From NCBI GenBank assembly GCA_022703625.1, contig JAKLDH010000004.1, positions 1 through 57,705 of the forward strand: a DNA stretch of 57,705 bases. Reading direction: 5' to 3'. A model generated the notes under the pieces. The model did not search any database, was not told the DNA's origin, and saw only the letters and a program-made list of their open reading frames with translations. Shown here in pieces: positions 8,519-16,968 of the stretch. The DNA is from Cyanobacteriota bacterium. GTDB lineage: Bacteria; Cyanobacteriota; Vampirovibrionia; Gastranaerophilales; UBA9971. A program made the position numbers and the translations under genes. Each line of letters starts with the position of its first letter. Position 1 is the stretch's first letter.

Positions 8519-10435
8519 ATGATTACATCTCATTCAGAGTTAAAAAATAACGATTTTACAACTAAATATAATGTAAAAAAATCTATCACAGATATCTGGC
8601 AAGACTTTTTAGAAAATTATCCGGATGTAATCGCTGTTGTAGACAGATATAGCAGCATTAAACTTACTTATAAAGAATTATATGACATAATTTACTTGTT
8701 TGCGTCAGGGCTTCAGGCATTAGGGCTTAATAAGGGCGATCATGTTTCTTTATTTTCCGAAAACAGCTCGAAATGGCTGATTGCGGATCAGGGAATTCTT
8801 TTAGCAGGCGGGGTTGATGCCGTTAGAGGTTCACAAACTCCCGTTAACGAACTTTTTTATATTGTTAAGCATAGCGATAGCAAGGCTCTTATTGCTGAAA
8901 ACTTTGAAACAATAAGCAAACTATTACCCTGTCTTGAAAATTATCACTTGAATTTTATAGTTTGCCTTTCAGAAGAAGAGTTTTCAGAAGAAATTAAGGC
9001 TAAATATAATATTTATAGCTTTAATCATGTTGTAGACATCGGTAAAAAACATCCTCTCAAGCCTATTAATGTAAATAAAAACGAAATTGCAACTCTGGTT
9101 TATACTTCCGGCACTACAGGAGAGCCTAAAGGAGTAATGCTAAGCCATGAGAATATTTTATCCCAGCTCGAAACTCTTACAGGCGTTTTAAGGTTTTTAC
9201 CGGGCGAAACCGCTTTAAACACGCTTCCTCCCTGGCATGTTTATGAAAGAACCTGTGAATACTACCTGTTGTCCTGCGGAGTAACCCTTCATTACACCAA
9301 TGCGCTGAATTTTAAAGCTGACATCCAGCGTTATAAGCCAAATTACCTTATAGCTGTACCTAGAATCTGGCAGGCTATATATTCCGGCATACAAAATGAG
9401 CTTAAAAAACAGACTGTTATAAGACAGAAATTTATCAAATTCCTCTTAAAAGCAGACGAGTTCTATATAAAATCGAAGAGAATTTTAACAAATCTTTGCG
9501 CTGACAACATAAACTGCTCTTTTATAAAAAAAATTCATGCTTTTATACTTTTTTGTTTATCTTATCCGTTTCATAAATTTTCAGAAAAATTTTTGCAAAA
9601 AAAACTTCAATCTGCTTTAGGAAGAAATTTTAAACTTGGAATAAGCGGCGGAGGAGCTTTAGCGGGATATCTGGAGGATTTTTACGAAGCAATAGGGGTT
9701 AATATCATTGTCGGTTATGGACTTACAGAAACCGCGCCGGCGCTAACTATCAGAAATCCTGACTATAACCTCAGAAAGTCAGCCGGAAAGCCTTTAAATA
9801 AAACTGAAATAAAGATTGTTAACCCTGAAAGCAATAAGGAGTCAGGTTTTTTAGAAACAGGGCTTGTCATGGCAAGAGGTCCACAGGTCATGAAAGGTTA
9901 TTACAAGGATATTGAAGCGACACAAAAAGTATTGTCTTCCGATGGGTGGCTTAATACAGGCGATTTAGGCTGGGTTACGCCGCAAAATGACCTGGTTTTA
10001 ACAGGCAGGAACAAAGATATCATTGCGCTTTCAAACGGTGAAAATATAGAGCCTCAACCTTTGGAAGATGCTTGTTCCTCAAGTTCCTACATAAATCAGA
10101 TTGTGCTTGTCGGTCAGGATAAAGCTTATCTCGGAGCTTTAATCGCTCCTAATCTTGATTCTGTGCAGGAATGGGCGAAAAAACAATCGCTTAATTATAT
10201 GGATGTTTCTGATATTTACAAGTGTCCGAAAGTTCATAATTTGTTTAAAAAAGAGCTGAAAGAACAAATTCAAAAAAGGGCAAATTACAGACAGTATGAG
10301 AAAATTCAGAGTTTTAAACTATTAGAAGAGCCTTTCACTGTGGAAAATGGGCTTTTAACACGGACAATGAAACTTAAAAAAGCTGAAATACAGAAAAAAT
10401 ATCAGGATTTGATAGAAGAGATGTTTAAAACTTAA
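8519..10435 (+). CDS. fadD: long-chain acyl-CoA ligase (AMP-forming), FadD family
   Basis: This 638-aa enzyme belongs to the ANL superfamily and activates fatty acids through an acyl-adenylate. The AMP-binding P-loop-like motif YTSGTTGEPKG is at about 195-205. GYGLTETAP is near 400 and GWLNTGDLG near 480. The C-terminus (about 540-638) carries the insertions usual in COG1022-type long-chain ligases, ending with RTMKLKKAEIQKKY. A short A+G-rich leader follows miaA by 13 bp, so it may be co-transcribed. The exact acid substrate cannot be read from sequence. Confidence 0.9.
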   Translation: MITSHSELKNNDFTTKYNVKKSITDIWQDFLENYPDVIAVVDRYSSIKLTYKELYDIIYLFASGLQALGLNKGDHVSLFSENSSKWLIADQGILLAGGVDAVRGSQTPVNELFYIVKHSDSKALIAENFETISKLLPCLENYHLNFIVCLSEEEFSEEIKAKYNIYSFNHVVDIGKKHPLKPINVNKNEIATLVYTSGTTGEPKGVMLSHENILSQLETLTGVLRFLPGETALNTLPPWHVYERTCEYYLLSCGVTLHYTNALNFKADIQRYKPNYLIAVPRIWQAIYSGIQNELKKQTVIRQKFIKFLLKADEFYIKSKRILTNLCADNINCSFIKKIHAFILFCLSYPFHKFSEKFLQKKLQSALGRNFKLGISGGGALAGYLEDFYEAIGVNIIVGYGLTETAPALTIRNPDYNLRKSAGKPLNKTEIKIVNPESNKESGFLETGLVMARGPQVMKGYYKDIEATQKVLSSDGWLNTGDLGWVTPQNDLVLTGRNKDIIALSNGENIEPQPLEDACSSSSYINQIVLVGQDKAYLGALIAPNLDSVQEWAKKQSLNYMDVSDIYKCPKVHNLFKKELKEQIQKRANYRQYEKIQSFKLLEEPFTVENGLLTRTMKLKKAEIQKKYQDLIEEMFKT

Positions 10436-10525
10436 AAGGCGCCTTTATATTATATTGAGGGGAAGAAGAGTTGATATTGTATTTTGAATAAGTTTTCAGG
10501 AATTTATAAAAAGTTGTTTTTATAG

Positions 10526-10556
10526 AAGGGGCGGGCGGCTTCGCCGCCCGCCCCTT
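10526..10556. repeat. GC-rich perfect hairpin
   Basis: AAGGGGCGGGCGGC and GCCGCCCGCCCCTT pair perfectly around a TTC loop. No T-run follows on either strand, so it is better seen as one of the GC-rich palindromes spread through this genome than as a classical terminator for the preceding acyl-CoA ligase gene. The sequence beyond it (10560-10790) holds RepC-like shreds only. Confidence 0.6.
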
Positions 10557-10786
10557 GAAGAGAGTATTGGCTGGGCTTTACAAAAAACATTTTTTTGTTT
10601 CCTGATTTCTTTTTAAGATCACAATAATACTCTTTTGATTTCAACAAAGACTTACAAAAGCCGCCTTTTTTATTTGCCGATTTCTTTGTAAGATCAATAT
10701 AAACTCCATGCCGGATAGATGCCGAAACAAGTTCGACATGACAATCTTCGTGTTTTTACTTTATTAATTGCAACTTGGTATAAAAT

Positions 10787-10821
10787 AAAAAAACAAACTG
10801 TGTATAAACTCCCACAGTTTG
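10787..10821 (-). terminator. terminator-like hairpin reading leftwards
   Basis: CAAACTGTG (10794-10802) pairs perfectly with CACAGTTTG (10813-10821). On the minus strand a run of seven T follows the stem. No minus-strand gene lies just upstream of it, so it may be a relic or may end an unseen small transcript. Confidence 0.4.
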
Positions 10822-11123
10822 GTATTATGTTTTCTCCCTGTTCAGAGATTTGTATTCCCCCCTGAAGTTAGAAACCTTTTTCTAATCGATTTAATATATT
10901 CTCCCTGAGCCTCGTTGCCGCTTTTTGATTTCTATTGTAATTATTCCATATAAAAATGAAATACTCATTAATCCGGAAATCAATCTTATATTGATCTATA
11001 GGTTAAGGGCGCCTCTAAAAATTGCTCGAGTTAATTAGCCTGGATTCAAGCCGGATATTGGTTTCTAAAACAAAATTTGCGCATTATAATACTCATTTAA
11101 AAATTTATTAAAAGAAATTTCTT
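10822..11123. other. gene-free stretch upstream of treS with a lone RepA end
   Basis: Nothing coding is seen. A lone RepA terminal sequence (GGGCGCCTCTAAAAA) lies at 11007-11021 and runs into a CTCGAGTTAATTAG piece resembling the RepB end. This looks like the scar of a decayed or excised element. No clear promoter for the downstream gene was found. Confidence 0.5.
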
Positions 11124-12779
11124 ATGCAAATTGGCAAATTATCTGAAAATAATAATTCCTGGCATAAAGACGCCATAATTTACGAAGTTCACGTCAAATC
11201 ATTTTTTGACGGCAATAATGACGGAATCGGCGATTTTATAGGGTTAACCGCTAAGCTTGATTATTTAGAGGATTTAGGCATTGATACAATCTGGCTTTTG
11301 CCTTTTTTTGTTTCCCCGTTAAAAGATGACGGCTATGATGTGGCGGATTATTTTAATATTCATCCAAATTACGGCGCTTTAGAGGATTTTAAAATTTTTA
11401 TAAAAGAATGTAAAAAACGCAAAATCAGACTTATTATTGAACTTGTGGTTAATCACGTTTCGGATCAGCATTATTGGTTTAAGAATGCTATTGAACTGGG
11501 AGAAAAAAGCCGTTTTTGGGATTATTTTATCTGGAGCGACACACAAGATTTATTTAAAGAAACCAGGATTATTTTTAGTGATACAGAAAAATCAAATTGG
11601 GCATGGCAGCCTGATGTGAAAAAATTTTACTGGCACAGATTTTTTACCTGCCAGCCTGATTTAAATCATAATAATCCAAAAGTTGCGCATGAAATGAATA
11701 AAATAATCAAATTTTGGGGAGATATGGGCGTAGACGGATTCAGACTCGACGCAATACCGTATTTATGCGTAAAAGAAGGCACTAATAACGAAAATTTGCC
11801 GGAAACACATCTGGTTATTAAGACATGGAGGAAATATCTTGATAACAGATATAAAAATATAAAAATTTTTCTTGCAGAAGCGAATCAACATACTCATGAA
11901 GTGGTTAAATATTTTGGAAACGGCGATGAATGCAATATGGCGTTTAATTTCCCTTTAATGCCTAAAATTTTTATTGCTTTAAAAAAAGAATCAGGAAAAC
12001 CGATAGTGGAAATTATGGAAAATTTGCCTGAAATTCCTGAAAATTGTCAGTGGGGAATCTTTTTGAGAAATCATGATGAGCTTACATTGGAAAAAGTTAG
12101 CGATGAAGAGCGGGATTATATGTATAACCAATATGCAAAAGACCCTAAAATGCGGCTTAATCTTGGAATAAGAAGACGACTTGCTCCTTTAGTCAATAAT
12201 GACAAGAAAATTCTGGAAATTTTATGTTCAATTCTTTTTTCCTTTCCCGGAACACCGATTATTTATTATGGAGATGAAATCGGGATGGGCGACAATTATT
12301 ATTTACAAGACAGAAACGGATTAAGAACGCCGATGCAATGGAATAGCGATAAAAATGCCGGGTTTTCAAAAGCTTCTGCCGATGAATTATATTTACCTTT
12401 AATAATCGATGAAGAATACGGATACCAGTCTGTAAACGTTGAATCTCAGCAACGACAGCCATCTTCTCTGTTAAGTTTTGTAAAAAAAATGATTAGAACG
12501 AGAAAAAAATATAAAGTTTTTGGCAGGGGAAAAATTGAATTTTTAAAATCCGGAAATGAAAAAATACTTGTGTATTCAAGAACTTATAAAGATCAGATTG
12601 TTATCTGCCTGGTGAATTTAGCCGGCTCAAGAGAATCTGTAGAGCTTGATTTAAGCGAATATTACGGAAACAATCTTGTTGAAATATTTGAGCAGAAAGT
12701 ATTTGCGCGGATTACAGGAGATGCGTCTTTATTTAAGATGCAACCGCATTCATTTTTCTGGTTTGAGTTACAAAAATAA
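11124..12779 (+). CDS. treS: GH13 alpha-amylase-family enzyme, trehalose synthase-like
   Basis: The 551-aa protein is a GH13 (beta/alpha)8 barrel. Family regions are all present: VVNH (about 110), GFRLDA with the nucleophile Asp near 208, LAEAN with the acid/base Glu near 252, and RNHDE with Asp near 318. The opening WHKDAIIYEVHVKSFFDGNNDGIGDF is close to trehalose synthases, which interconvert maltose and trehalose. Length fits a TreS without a fused maltokinase. No partner genes (treY/Z, maltokinase, glgE) are next to it; it stands alone between repeat-rich gaps. A related maltose- or sucrose-acting GH13 enzyme cannot be excluded. Confidence 0.85.
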   Translation: MQIGKLSENNNSWHKDAIIYEVHVKSFFDGNNDGIGDFIGLTAKLDYLEDLGIDTIWLLPFFVSPLKDDGYDVADYFNIHPNYGALEDFKIFIKECKKRKIRLIIELVVNHVSDQHYWFKNAIELGEKSRFWDYFIWSDTQDLFKETRIIFSDTEKSNWAWQPDVKKFYWHRFFTCQPDLNHNNPKVAHEMNKIIKFWGDMGVDGFRLDAIPYLCVKEGTNNENLPETHLVIKTWRKYLDNRYKNIKIFLAEANQHTHEVVKYFGNGDECNMAFNFPLMPKIFIALKKESGKPIVEIMENLPEIPENCQWGIFLRNHDELTLEKVSDEERDYMYNQYAKDPKMRLNLGIRRRLAPLVNNDKKILEILCSILFSFPGTPIIYYGDEIGMGDNYYLQDRNGLRTPMQWNSDKNAGFSKASADELYLPLIIDEEYGYQSVNVESQQRQPSSLLSFVKKMIRTRKKYKVFGRGKIEFLKSGNEKILVYSRTYKDQIVICLVNLAGSRESVELDLSEYYGNNLVEIFEQKVFARITGDASLFKMQPHSFFWFELQK

Positions 12780-12871
12780 GAAAAAATTGGTGATGAACAG
12801 GGTACTTCTCCTTGCTGCCCTACACTTTTATAATTTATACCAATCAATAAGAGAAACCGATAAATAAAAAA

Positions 12872-13356
12872 GGGCTCCTCTAAAAACAAAAGAATTTTAT
12901 TATTTAACTTGAATTGCTAATTAATTTTTTTAATCGTCATTCTGAGGACTTTAGCCCGAAGAATCTCCTGTTTTTGACAATTGGTTGCGATCCTTCGCTC
13001 CGCTCAGGATGACGGTTTCTGCTAATTAGCAATTCACGTTAAATAAATAATTTTCTATTTGGCGTAGCGGCTGGCGAAGCCAGCCGCTACGCCGTTTTAA
13101 GGGCATGCGGCTCGCAGGCTTTGCCTGCGAGCCGCATAAAAAATTAAAATAAAATTTCAATCTATTTCAGCGTTTCGACTAATTAGCAATTCGAGTTATT
13201 TATATCTACCCCCCTGCCCCCCTTCAAAGGGGGGAGAAGTTTGTGGGTAGGGGCTTCGCTGCGAAATGCGGACAGTACCGACTGCTTCGCGCCCCTACAC
13301 CAAACCCCAATCAAATTTCATGAAAATTTCAAAAAATTGAGTTTTTAGATCTGCCC
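12872..13356. repeat. RepA copy 2, itself interrupted by RepB
   Basis: Ends are GGGCTCCTCTAAAAAC (one change from copy 1) and GTTTTTAGATCTGCCC (two changes). The RepA body resumes at about 13199 with the same TATCTACCCCCCTGCC text as copies 1 and 4. The 485-bp length is explained by the insertion at 12905-13198. Confidence 0.75.
12905..13198. repeat. RepB-type insertion, two parts, inside RepA
   Basis: It starts TAACTTGAATTGCTAATTA and ends TAATTAGCAATTCGAGTTA. Positions 12905-13041 form one unit carrying a CGTCATTCTGAGG...AGGATGACG palindrome. The rest (to 13198) is an inverted relative of 55656-55826, with the same two hairpins (GGCGTAGCGGCTGGC and GCGGCTCGCAGGC). No coding capacity. Confidence 0.7.
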
Positions 13357-13380
13357 AAAAGATTGTTTTTATAAGTACTT

Positions 13381-13556
13381 ATACCAATCATTAAAAGAAA
13401 TCGGCAAATGAAAAAGATGATTTTCGTAAATCCTTAATTGGCGGGTGTTTCGGCTTCGCCGAAACACCCGCTATATCCTTACTCAGCCTGCGCCGCCCGC
13501 AGGGCGGCGCAGGCTGTAGATATTAGCTTTTTCACAAATTAACGAAAACTTATACC
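13381..13556. repeat. RepC copy with two GC-rich hairpins
   Basis: It runs from ATACCAATCATTAAAAG to AACGAAAACTTATACC. Between the ends lie the palindrome GCGGGTGTTTCGGC/GCCGAAACACCCGC and a GCCTGCGCCGCCC/GGGCGGCGCAGGC palindrome. Related copies are at 14126-14266, 17982-18057, 22064-22398, 27391-27590, 40101-40264, 53723-53810 and 55546-55654. Confidence 0.7.
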
Positions 13557-13672
13557 GCCCCCAAAATGAATTTCGGATTTTTTCTTAAAACGTTAGGGGC
13601 GGTATGGCGAAGCAGGAGTGATGAAGTTGGGAAAATCCGGCTTTGCCGGTTTTCCTAAATTCAAACTCATTT

Positions 13673-13748
13673 TAGTATATTTACATTTAACGAGTTTTCT
13701 TCATTACCCGCAAGAAATTCATGTTAATTAGTTTTGTCGTTTAGTATA
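13673..13748. repeat. RepE copy 1
   Basis: TAGTATATTTACATTTAACG through TTTTGTCGTTTAGTATA. It closely matches 57227-57321 and the split copy at 40029-40293. Its last 13 bp (GTCGTTTAGTATA) equal the right terminus of the IS630 element at 28772. A perfect 16-bp hairpin (13749-13787, AATTGCGGGAATTTTG arm) follows immediately. Confidence 0.6.
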
Positions 13749-13854
13749 AATTGCGGGAATTTTGTCGAAGGCAAAATTCCCGCAATTCCAAAATCTGCTC
13801 GGATTCGTATTTGTTATGTTTTTGTAATGTAATTTTTTAAAAACAGAAATATGG

Positions 13855-13883
13855 TTGCGATTATAGAAAACAAAGTTTATAAT
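13855..13883 (+). promoter_or_regulatory. sigma-70-like promoter for the small membrane-protein gene
   Basis: TTGCGA (13855-13860), a 17-bp spacer and a perfect TATAAT (13878-13883). A start codon with a GGTGA ribosome site follows about 45 bp later, and a rho-independent terminator closes the unit. Confidence 0.6.
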
Positions 13884-13927
13884 TTAAATATCTCTAAAAA
13901 TTGTTTTTAATGCGGTGATTGCTTTTT

Positions 13928-14056
13928 ATGCCTGAAAATATAAAAAAAGTCTCTTTTTTTATAGTGTCTTTTGTATTGATAATTTACGCTTTATTGCCAT
14001 TATTCAGTATGATAGAAAATGTTTTTAAGTCTACTGATTTTTATTATCAAGAATAA
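13928..14056 (+). CDS. 42-aa single-pass membrane protein, unknown
   Basis: ATG at 13928 is preceded by GGTGA about 9 nt upstream. The 42-residue product starts MPENIKKVSFF, has one strongly hydrophobic helix (about residues 9-29: FFIVSFVLIIYALLPLF) and ends with a short polar tail. It is framed by its own promoter and terminator in an otherwise repeat-filled gap, which argues that it is a true gene. The function cannot be guessed; small helper proteins, toxins and stress membrane peptides all look like this. Confidence 0.6.
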   Translation: MPENIKKVSFFIVSFVLIIYALLPLFSMIENVFKSTDFYYQE

Positions 14057-14100
14057 ATAAAATGAAAAACAATATAACCTCTACTTATTCCTTTGCCAAT

Positions 14101-14124
14101 GCCCCTTTAACAGGGGCTTTTTTT
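14101..14124 (+). terminator. rho-independent terminator
   Basis: GCCCCT pairs with AGGGGC around a 5-nt loop, followed directly by eight T. It closes the small membrane-protein unit. Confidence 0.8.
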
Positions 14125-14125
14125 G

Positions 14126-14266
14126 TATGCCAATCTTTGAAAGAAACCCGTAAATAAAAAGATAATTTTTATAAAGTCTTAAATGGCTAGGTTATACCAA
14201 TCTATACCAATCCAAATAAGTTTTCGTTAATTGATTAAAAAGCTGATATTTACAGCCCGCGCATGC
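14126..14266. repeat. RepC fragments in tandem
   Basis: ATGCCAATCTTTGAAAG...AGTCTTAAATGG is followed by a doubled ATACCAATC and AAATAAGTTTTCGTTAATTG, then a truncated GC palindrome (CAGCCCGCGC). It lies just past the 3' end of rseP. Confidence 0.5.
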
Positions 14267-14272
14267 TTTTAT

Positions 14273-15640
14273 CTATAATTTGTCCGTCAGTAAAGCAAAA
14301 ATATCATTAAAAATAATCAGTAACATCAGACCAATAAGAAATATAAATCCGTATTTTGCGAATGATTCCTGTACTTCTTCTTTAACAGGCTTGCCTTGCA
14401 GCTTTTCAATAAATAAAAATAAAAGATGACCGCCGTCTAATGCCGGTATAGGAAGCAGGTTTACTATTGCCAAATCAATGCTTATAAGCGCGGTTAAAAG
14501 TAATCCGTCCCATATGCCTTTATTTTCAATGATATCGCTGCCTATTTTAGTGACAGCAACAATGCCATGCAGGTCATTAAGAGGGATTTGACCCGTTATA
14601 ATCATCCATAAACCTCTGACCATATAAACAGCATTTCTCTGTAAATAATCCCACGACTTAATAACAGCGTCAGAAGAGGATGTAACAATTACTTTGACTT
14701 CATTTACCTTTAACTTAATTCCTAAAATCCCTTGTTCATCAGGAAATGCAGGAGGCAGGTTTACAAGTTCCCCGTTTCTTTTAACGATTATATTTATCGG
14801 GTGAACTGTATCGCCGCTTGCTGCTGCAATCTGGGCAATTGTTGCGTTTTCTTCCGTAATATATTGACTTTTTCCCTGAATTTCTGCTCTTAATTGTTTT
14901 TCCTGCTCGTTAAGATATTTTCCCTGCGGTTTATATTGCTTATAGCTTGAAAAAATATCTTCAGGAACATCTACTGGTTCTTCAGGCGTTACTTCAGGAA
15001 GTTTTATAACCGTCCCTTTAGGAATAATTCCATCTTTAGAAAGTTCAGGATTTAATGCTCGAATTTGATTAATTATGTTTTCATGACGCTCATAAGTTAT
15101 ATAATCATTGAATTTACCGCTTCTTTTGGCAGTACCGACGAATTTGTACAGAGAATCTATCTGTTTGCCGTTTGCTGATATAATTTCATCTTTTGACTGC
15201 ATTCCGATTATTCTTGCGGCTGAGGTTTTCCCTTCCTGTAATTCTTCTATAGAGAGAGCGTACTTATTTGCAGGAACTGAACCTGAAAAACCAGCCACCA
15301 TAAGCACTATTAAATATGCGATTATAGCATTTGCCGTTACGCCGGCTGAAATTACCAAAAAACGCTCCCAGACTTTTCTGTTTGCAATTCTTTCAGGGCT
15401 GTCTTTCGGGATGTCGCTGTCGGGATCATCATCAGGGAATGATACATATCCTCCTAAAAGAAAGGAATGTATACAGATTTTTGTTTCTCCCCATTTGGTT
15501 TCATAAAGCGTCGGTCCAAAAGGAAGTCCAAACCCAAATTTTTCGACTTTTATTCCGAGCATTCTCGCTACAATAAAGTGGCCAAACTCATGGACAAGTA
15601 TCAGAACGCTTAAAAGCAACAACATTGTAATTATGTGCAT
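14273..15640 (-). CDS. rseP: site-2 intramembrane metalloprotease (RseP/YaeL-like)
   Basis: This 455-aa M50 protease cuts transmembrane anti-sigma factors or signal-peptide remnants inside the membrane. The zinc motif HEFGH is at 17-21 and the second motif LDGGH at 401-405. Membrane helices lie near 5-22, 95-120, 375-395 and 430-450. The central PDZ domain seems split: one part at about 130-175 and a second at about 279-315. The inserted about 100 residues contain a LysM-like stretch (about 188-216: IRALNPEL...GIIPKGTVIKLP). The start is chosen at the only Met before the first helix. Orientation is convergent to the upstream small-gene unit. Confidence 0.9.
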   Translation of the reverse strand: MHIITMLLLLSVLILVHEFGHFIVARMLGIKVEKFGFGLPFGPTLYETKWGETKICIHSFLLGGYVSFPDDDPDSDIPKDSPERIANRKVWERFLVISAGVTANAIIAYLIVLMVAGFSGSVPANKYALSIEELQEGKTSAARIIGMQSKDEIISANGKQIDSLYKFVGTAKRSGKFNDYITYERHENIINQIRALNPELSKDGIIPKGTVIKLPEVTPEEPVDVPEDIFSSYKQYKPQGKYLNEQEKQLRAEIQGKSQYITEENATIAQIAAASGDTVHPINIIVKRNGELVNLPPAFPDEQGILGIKLKVNEVKVIVTSSSDAVIKSWDYLQRNAVYMVRGLWMIITGQIPLNDLHGIVAVTKIGSDIIENKGIWDGLLLTALISIDLAIVNLLPIPALDGGHLLFLFIEKLQGKPVKEEVQESFAKYGFIFLIGLMLLIIFNDIFALLTDKL

Positions 15641-15703
15641 ATTTTGTAATTAATCTCCATTAAACATAAATTTTCATCATAAAAAAATTAATAATTACTA
15701 TAA

Positions 15704-16873
15704 TCATATACTTTTTGTGATAAATAATAAAGCCCGTATTGTATCAAAAAAGTAATTAATTAAGATAAATCCGCTAATTATTTGAATAAGCCCGATATTC
15801 CATAATTTTGACAAAAACGACGACGAAGCCGGATCAGTATCTTCTTTATTTTTTTTAAGAATTTCCTGACCGGCTTTTATCCCTGACAAAATGTATTTTT
15901 CAGACGCTTTAACAGTTGTAAAATACTTTTGTAATAACATCCCGCCTTTTTTCCAGTTCGAAAAAACAAATGAAAATGCGGTTATAAGAAAAACAAACTG
16001 AAATAACGGGTTAATAGAGGTTAAATAACTGGCATAAACTAATATAACGAATTGTATGCCTAATATTAGAACCATTAAATTTGTTCCGCAGCGAATATGC
16101 TCTTTTGGCTGCATTTTTACCGTTTCAATACTCAAAGGCATGCCTTTTTCAATTGCATTTATTGTCTGATGTTCCGCCGCATGAATTTTAACCAGAGGAG
16201 TAAAGCGTAATATTAACAGGAATAAAAAGATTTCTCCCACTAAAAATAATGGAATATATTGATTTTCCAGTTTTTCAATTTCTGATATGCCGAATATAAA
16301 TAAAAATACAGACTGTACAATATAAATAATGGTTCCCAATAAAGCTCCTGTCAGAAACAGTCCTAAATTGCCGGCGCCTGCCTGATGTTTTCCGTCGGTT
16401 ATATAAACTCCAAGCGGCGTGGCAAGTCCTCCAAGAGAACGGGGTTTTACAAACCGCGTAAGGTATTCCACTATCCCCGTTCTTGTAATTACTGTTCCGG
16501 TGTATGTTCCGTTTTCTTCAACAATCGGAATTACCCTTGTATGCATTTTATTAATCTTCGCCAACAGTTCAGAAATGTTGGTATGCGATGTTTCTGTCCA
16601 TACATCACTTGTCATCAGCGACGAAACAAGATAGTCATGCAGGTAGCTTTCCTCGTTAAAACTCCATTCAGGAAGAATTTTTGCCAGATCATATTCTGAA
16701 ATTATGCCTACAAGTTTTCCAAAAGTGTTCACAACCGGTAAAGTGTCTATAGCAAGGCTTTTAAATAATTCAGGCAATCTTGTTGCCGGACAATATTCAG
16801 AAACAGCCGGCAATTCAATAGAAATTTCATCTATAGTCGGAAGTTCCGGCAAGTTTTCATTATAAGCATTCAT
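15704..16873 (-). CDS. CBS-domain / DUF1385 membrane protein
   Basis: The 389-aa protein has two CBS domains (about 20-75 and 85-140), ending in TGTVITRTGIVEYLTRF. A DUF1385 region with several membrane helices follows (about 150-385). The DUF1385 hallmark HAAEHQTINAIEKG is near 225-240, and CG...NLMVLI comes after it. CBS pairs usually sense adenosine nucleotides. DUF1385 proteins are predicted metal-dependent membrane enzymes with no settled role. It is 63 bp upstream of rseP on the same strand and may be co-transcribed. Confidence 0.8.
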   Translation of the reverse strand: MNAYNENLPELPTIDEISIELPAVSEYCPATRLPELFKSLAIDTLPVVNTFGKLVGIISEYDLAKILPEWSFNEESYLHDYLVSSLMTSDVWTETSHTNISELLAKINKMHTRVIPIVEENGTYTGTVITRTGIVEYLTRFVKPRSLGGLATPLGVYITDGKHQAGAGNLGLFLTGALLGTIIYIVQSVFLFIFGISEIEKLENQYIPLFLVGEIFLFLLILRFTPLVKIHAAEHQTINAIEKGMPLSIETVKMQPKEHIRCGTNLMVLILGIQFVILVYASYLTSINPLFQFVFLITAFSFVFSNWKKGGMLLQKYFTTVKASEKYILSGIKAGQEILKKNKEDTDPASSSFLSKLWNIGLIQIISGFILINYFFDTIRALLFITKSI

Positions 16874-16968
16874 ATTTATTTTCCAATTTTCTTTTTATTC
16901 TTTTTCTATTTAATATAATTCATTTTTATATTATTTTTTTGATTAGTTAATCCTGCGTAGGTTTAATA

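Larger units (their letters stand above)
12837..13371. repeat. RepC copy split by a nested RepA/RepB insertion
   Basis: The left part (12837-12870: ATACCAATC...GATAAATAAAAAA) and right part (about 13357-13371: GATTGTTTTTATAA) join into the left arm of RepC when the inserted RepA is removed; compare 22064-22110. A-runs on both sides may hide a short target duplication. Confidence 0.6.

Noticed and set aside
10526-10556. Terminator for the acyl-CoA ligase gene
   Set aside because: Very strong stem but no T-run on either side; treated as a palindromic repeat.
15108-15576. Plus-strand frames of 132 and 81 codons
   Set aside because: Antisense shadows of rseP, which has clear protease motifs.
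16385-16699. Plus-strand frames of 104 and 71 codons
   Set aside because: Antisense to the CBS domains of the DUF1385 gene.
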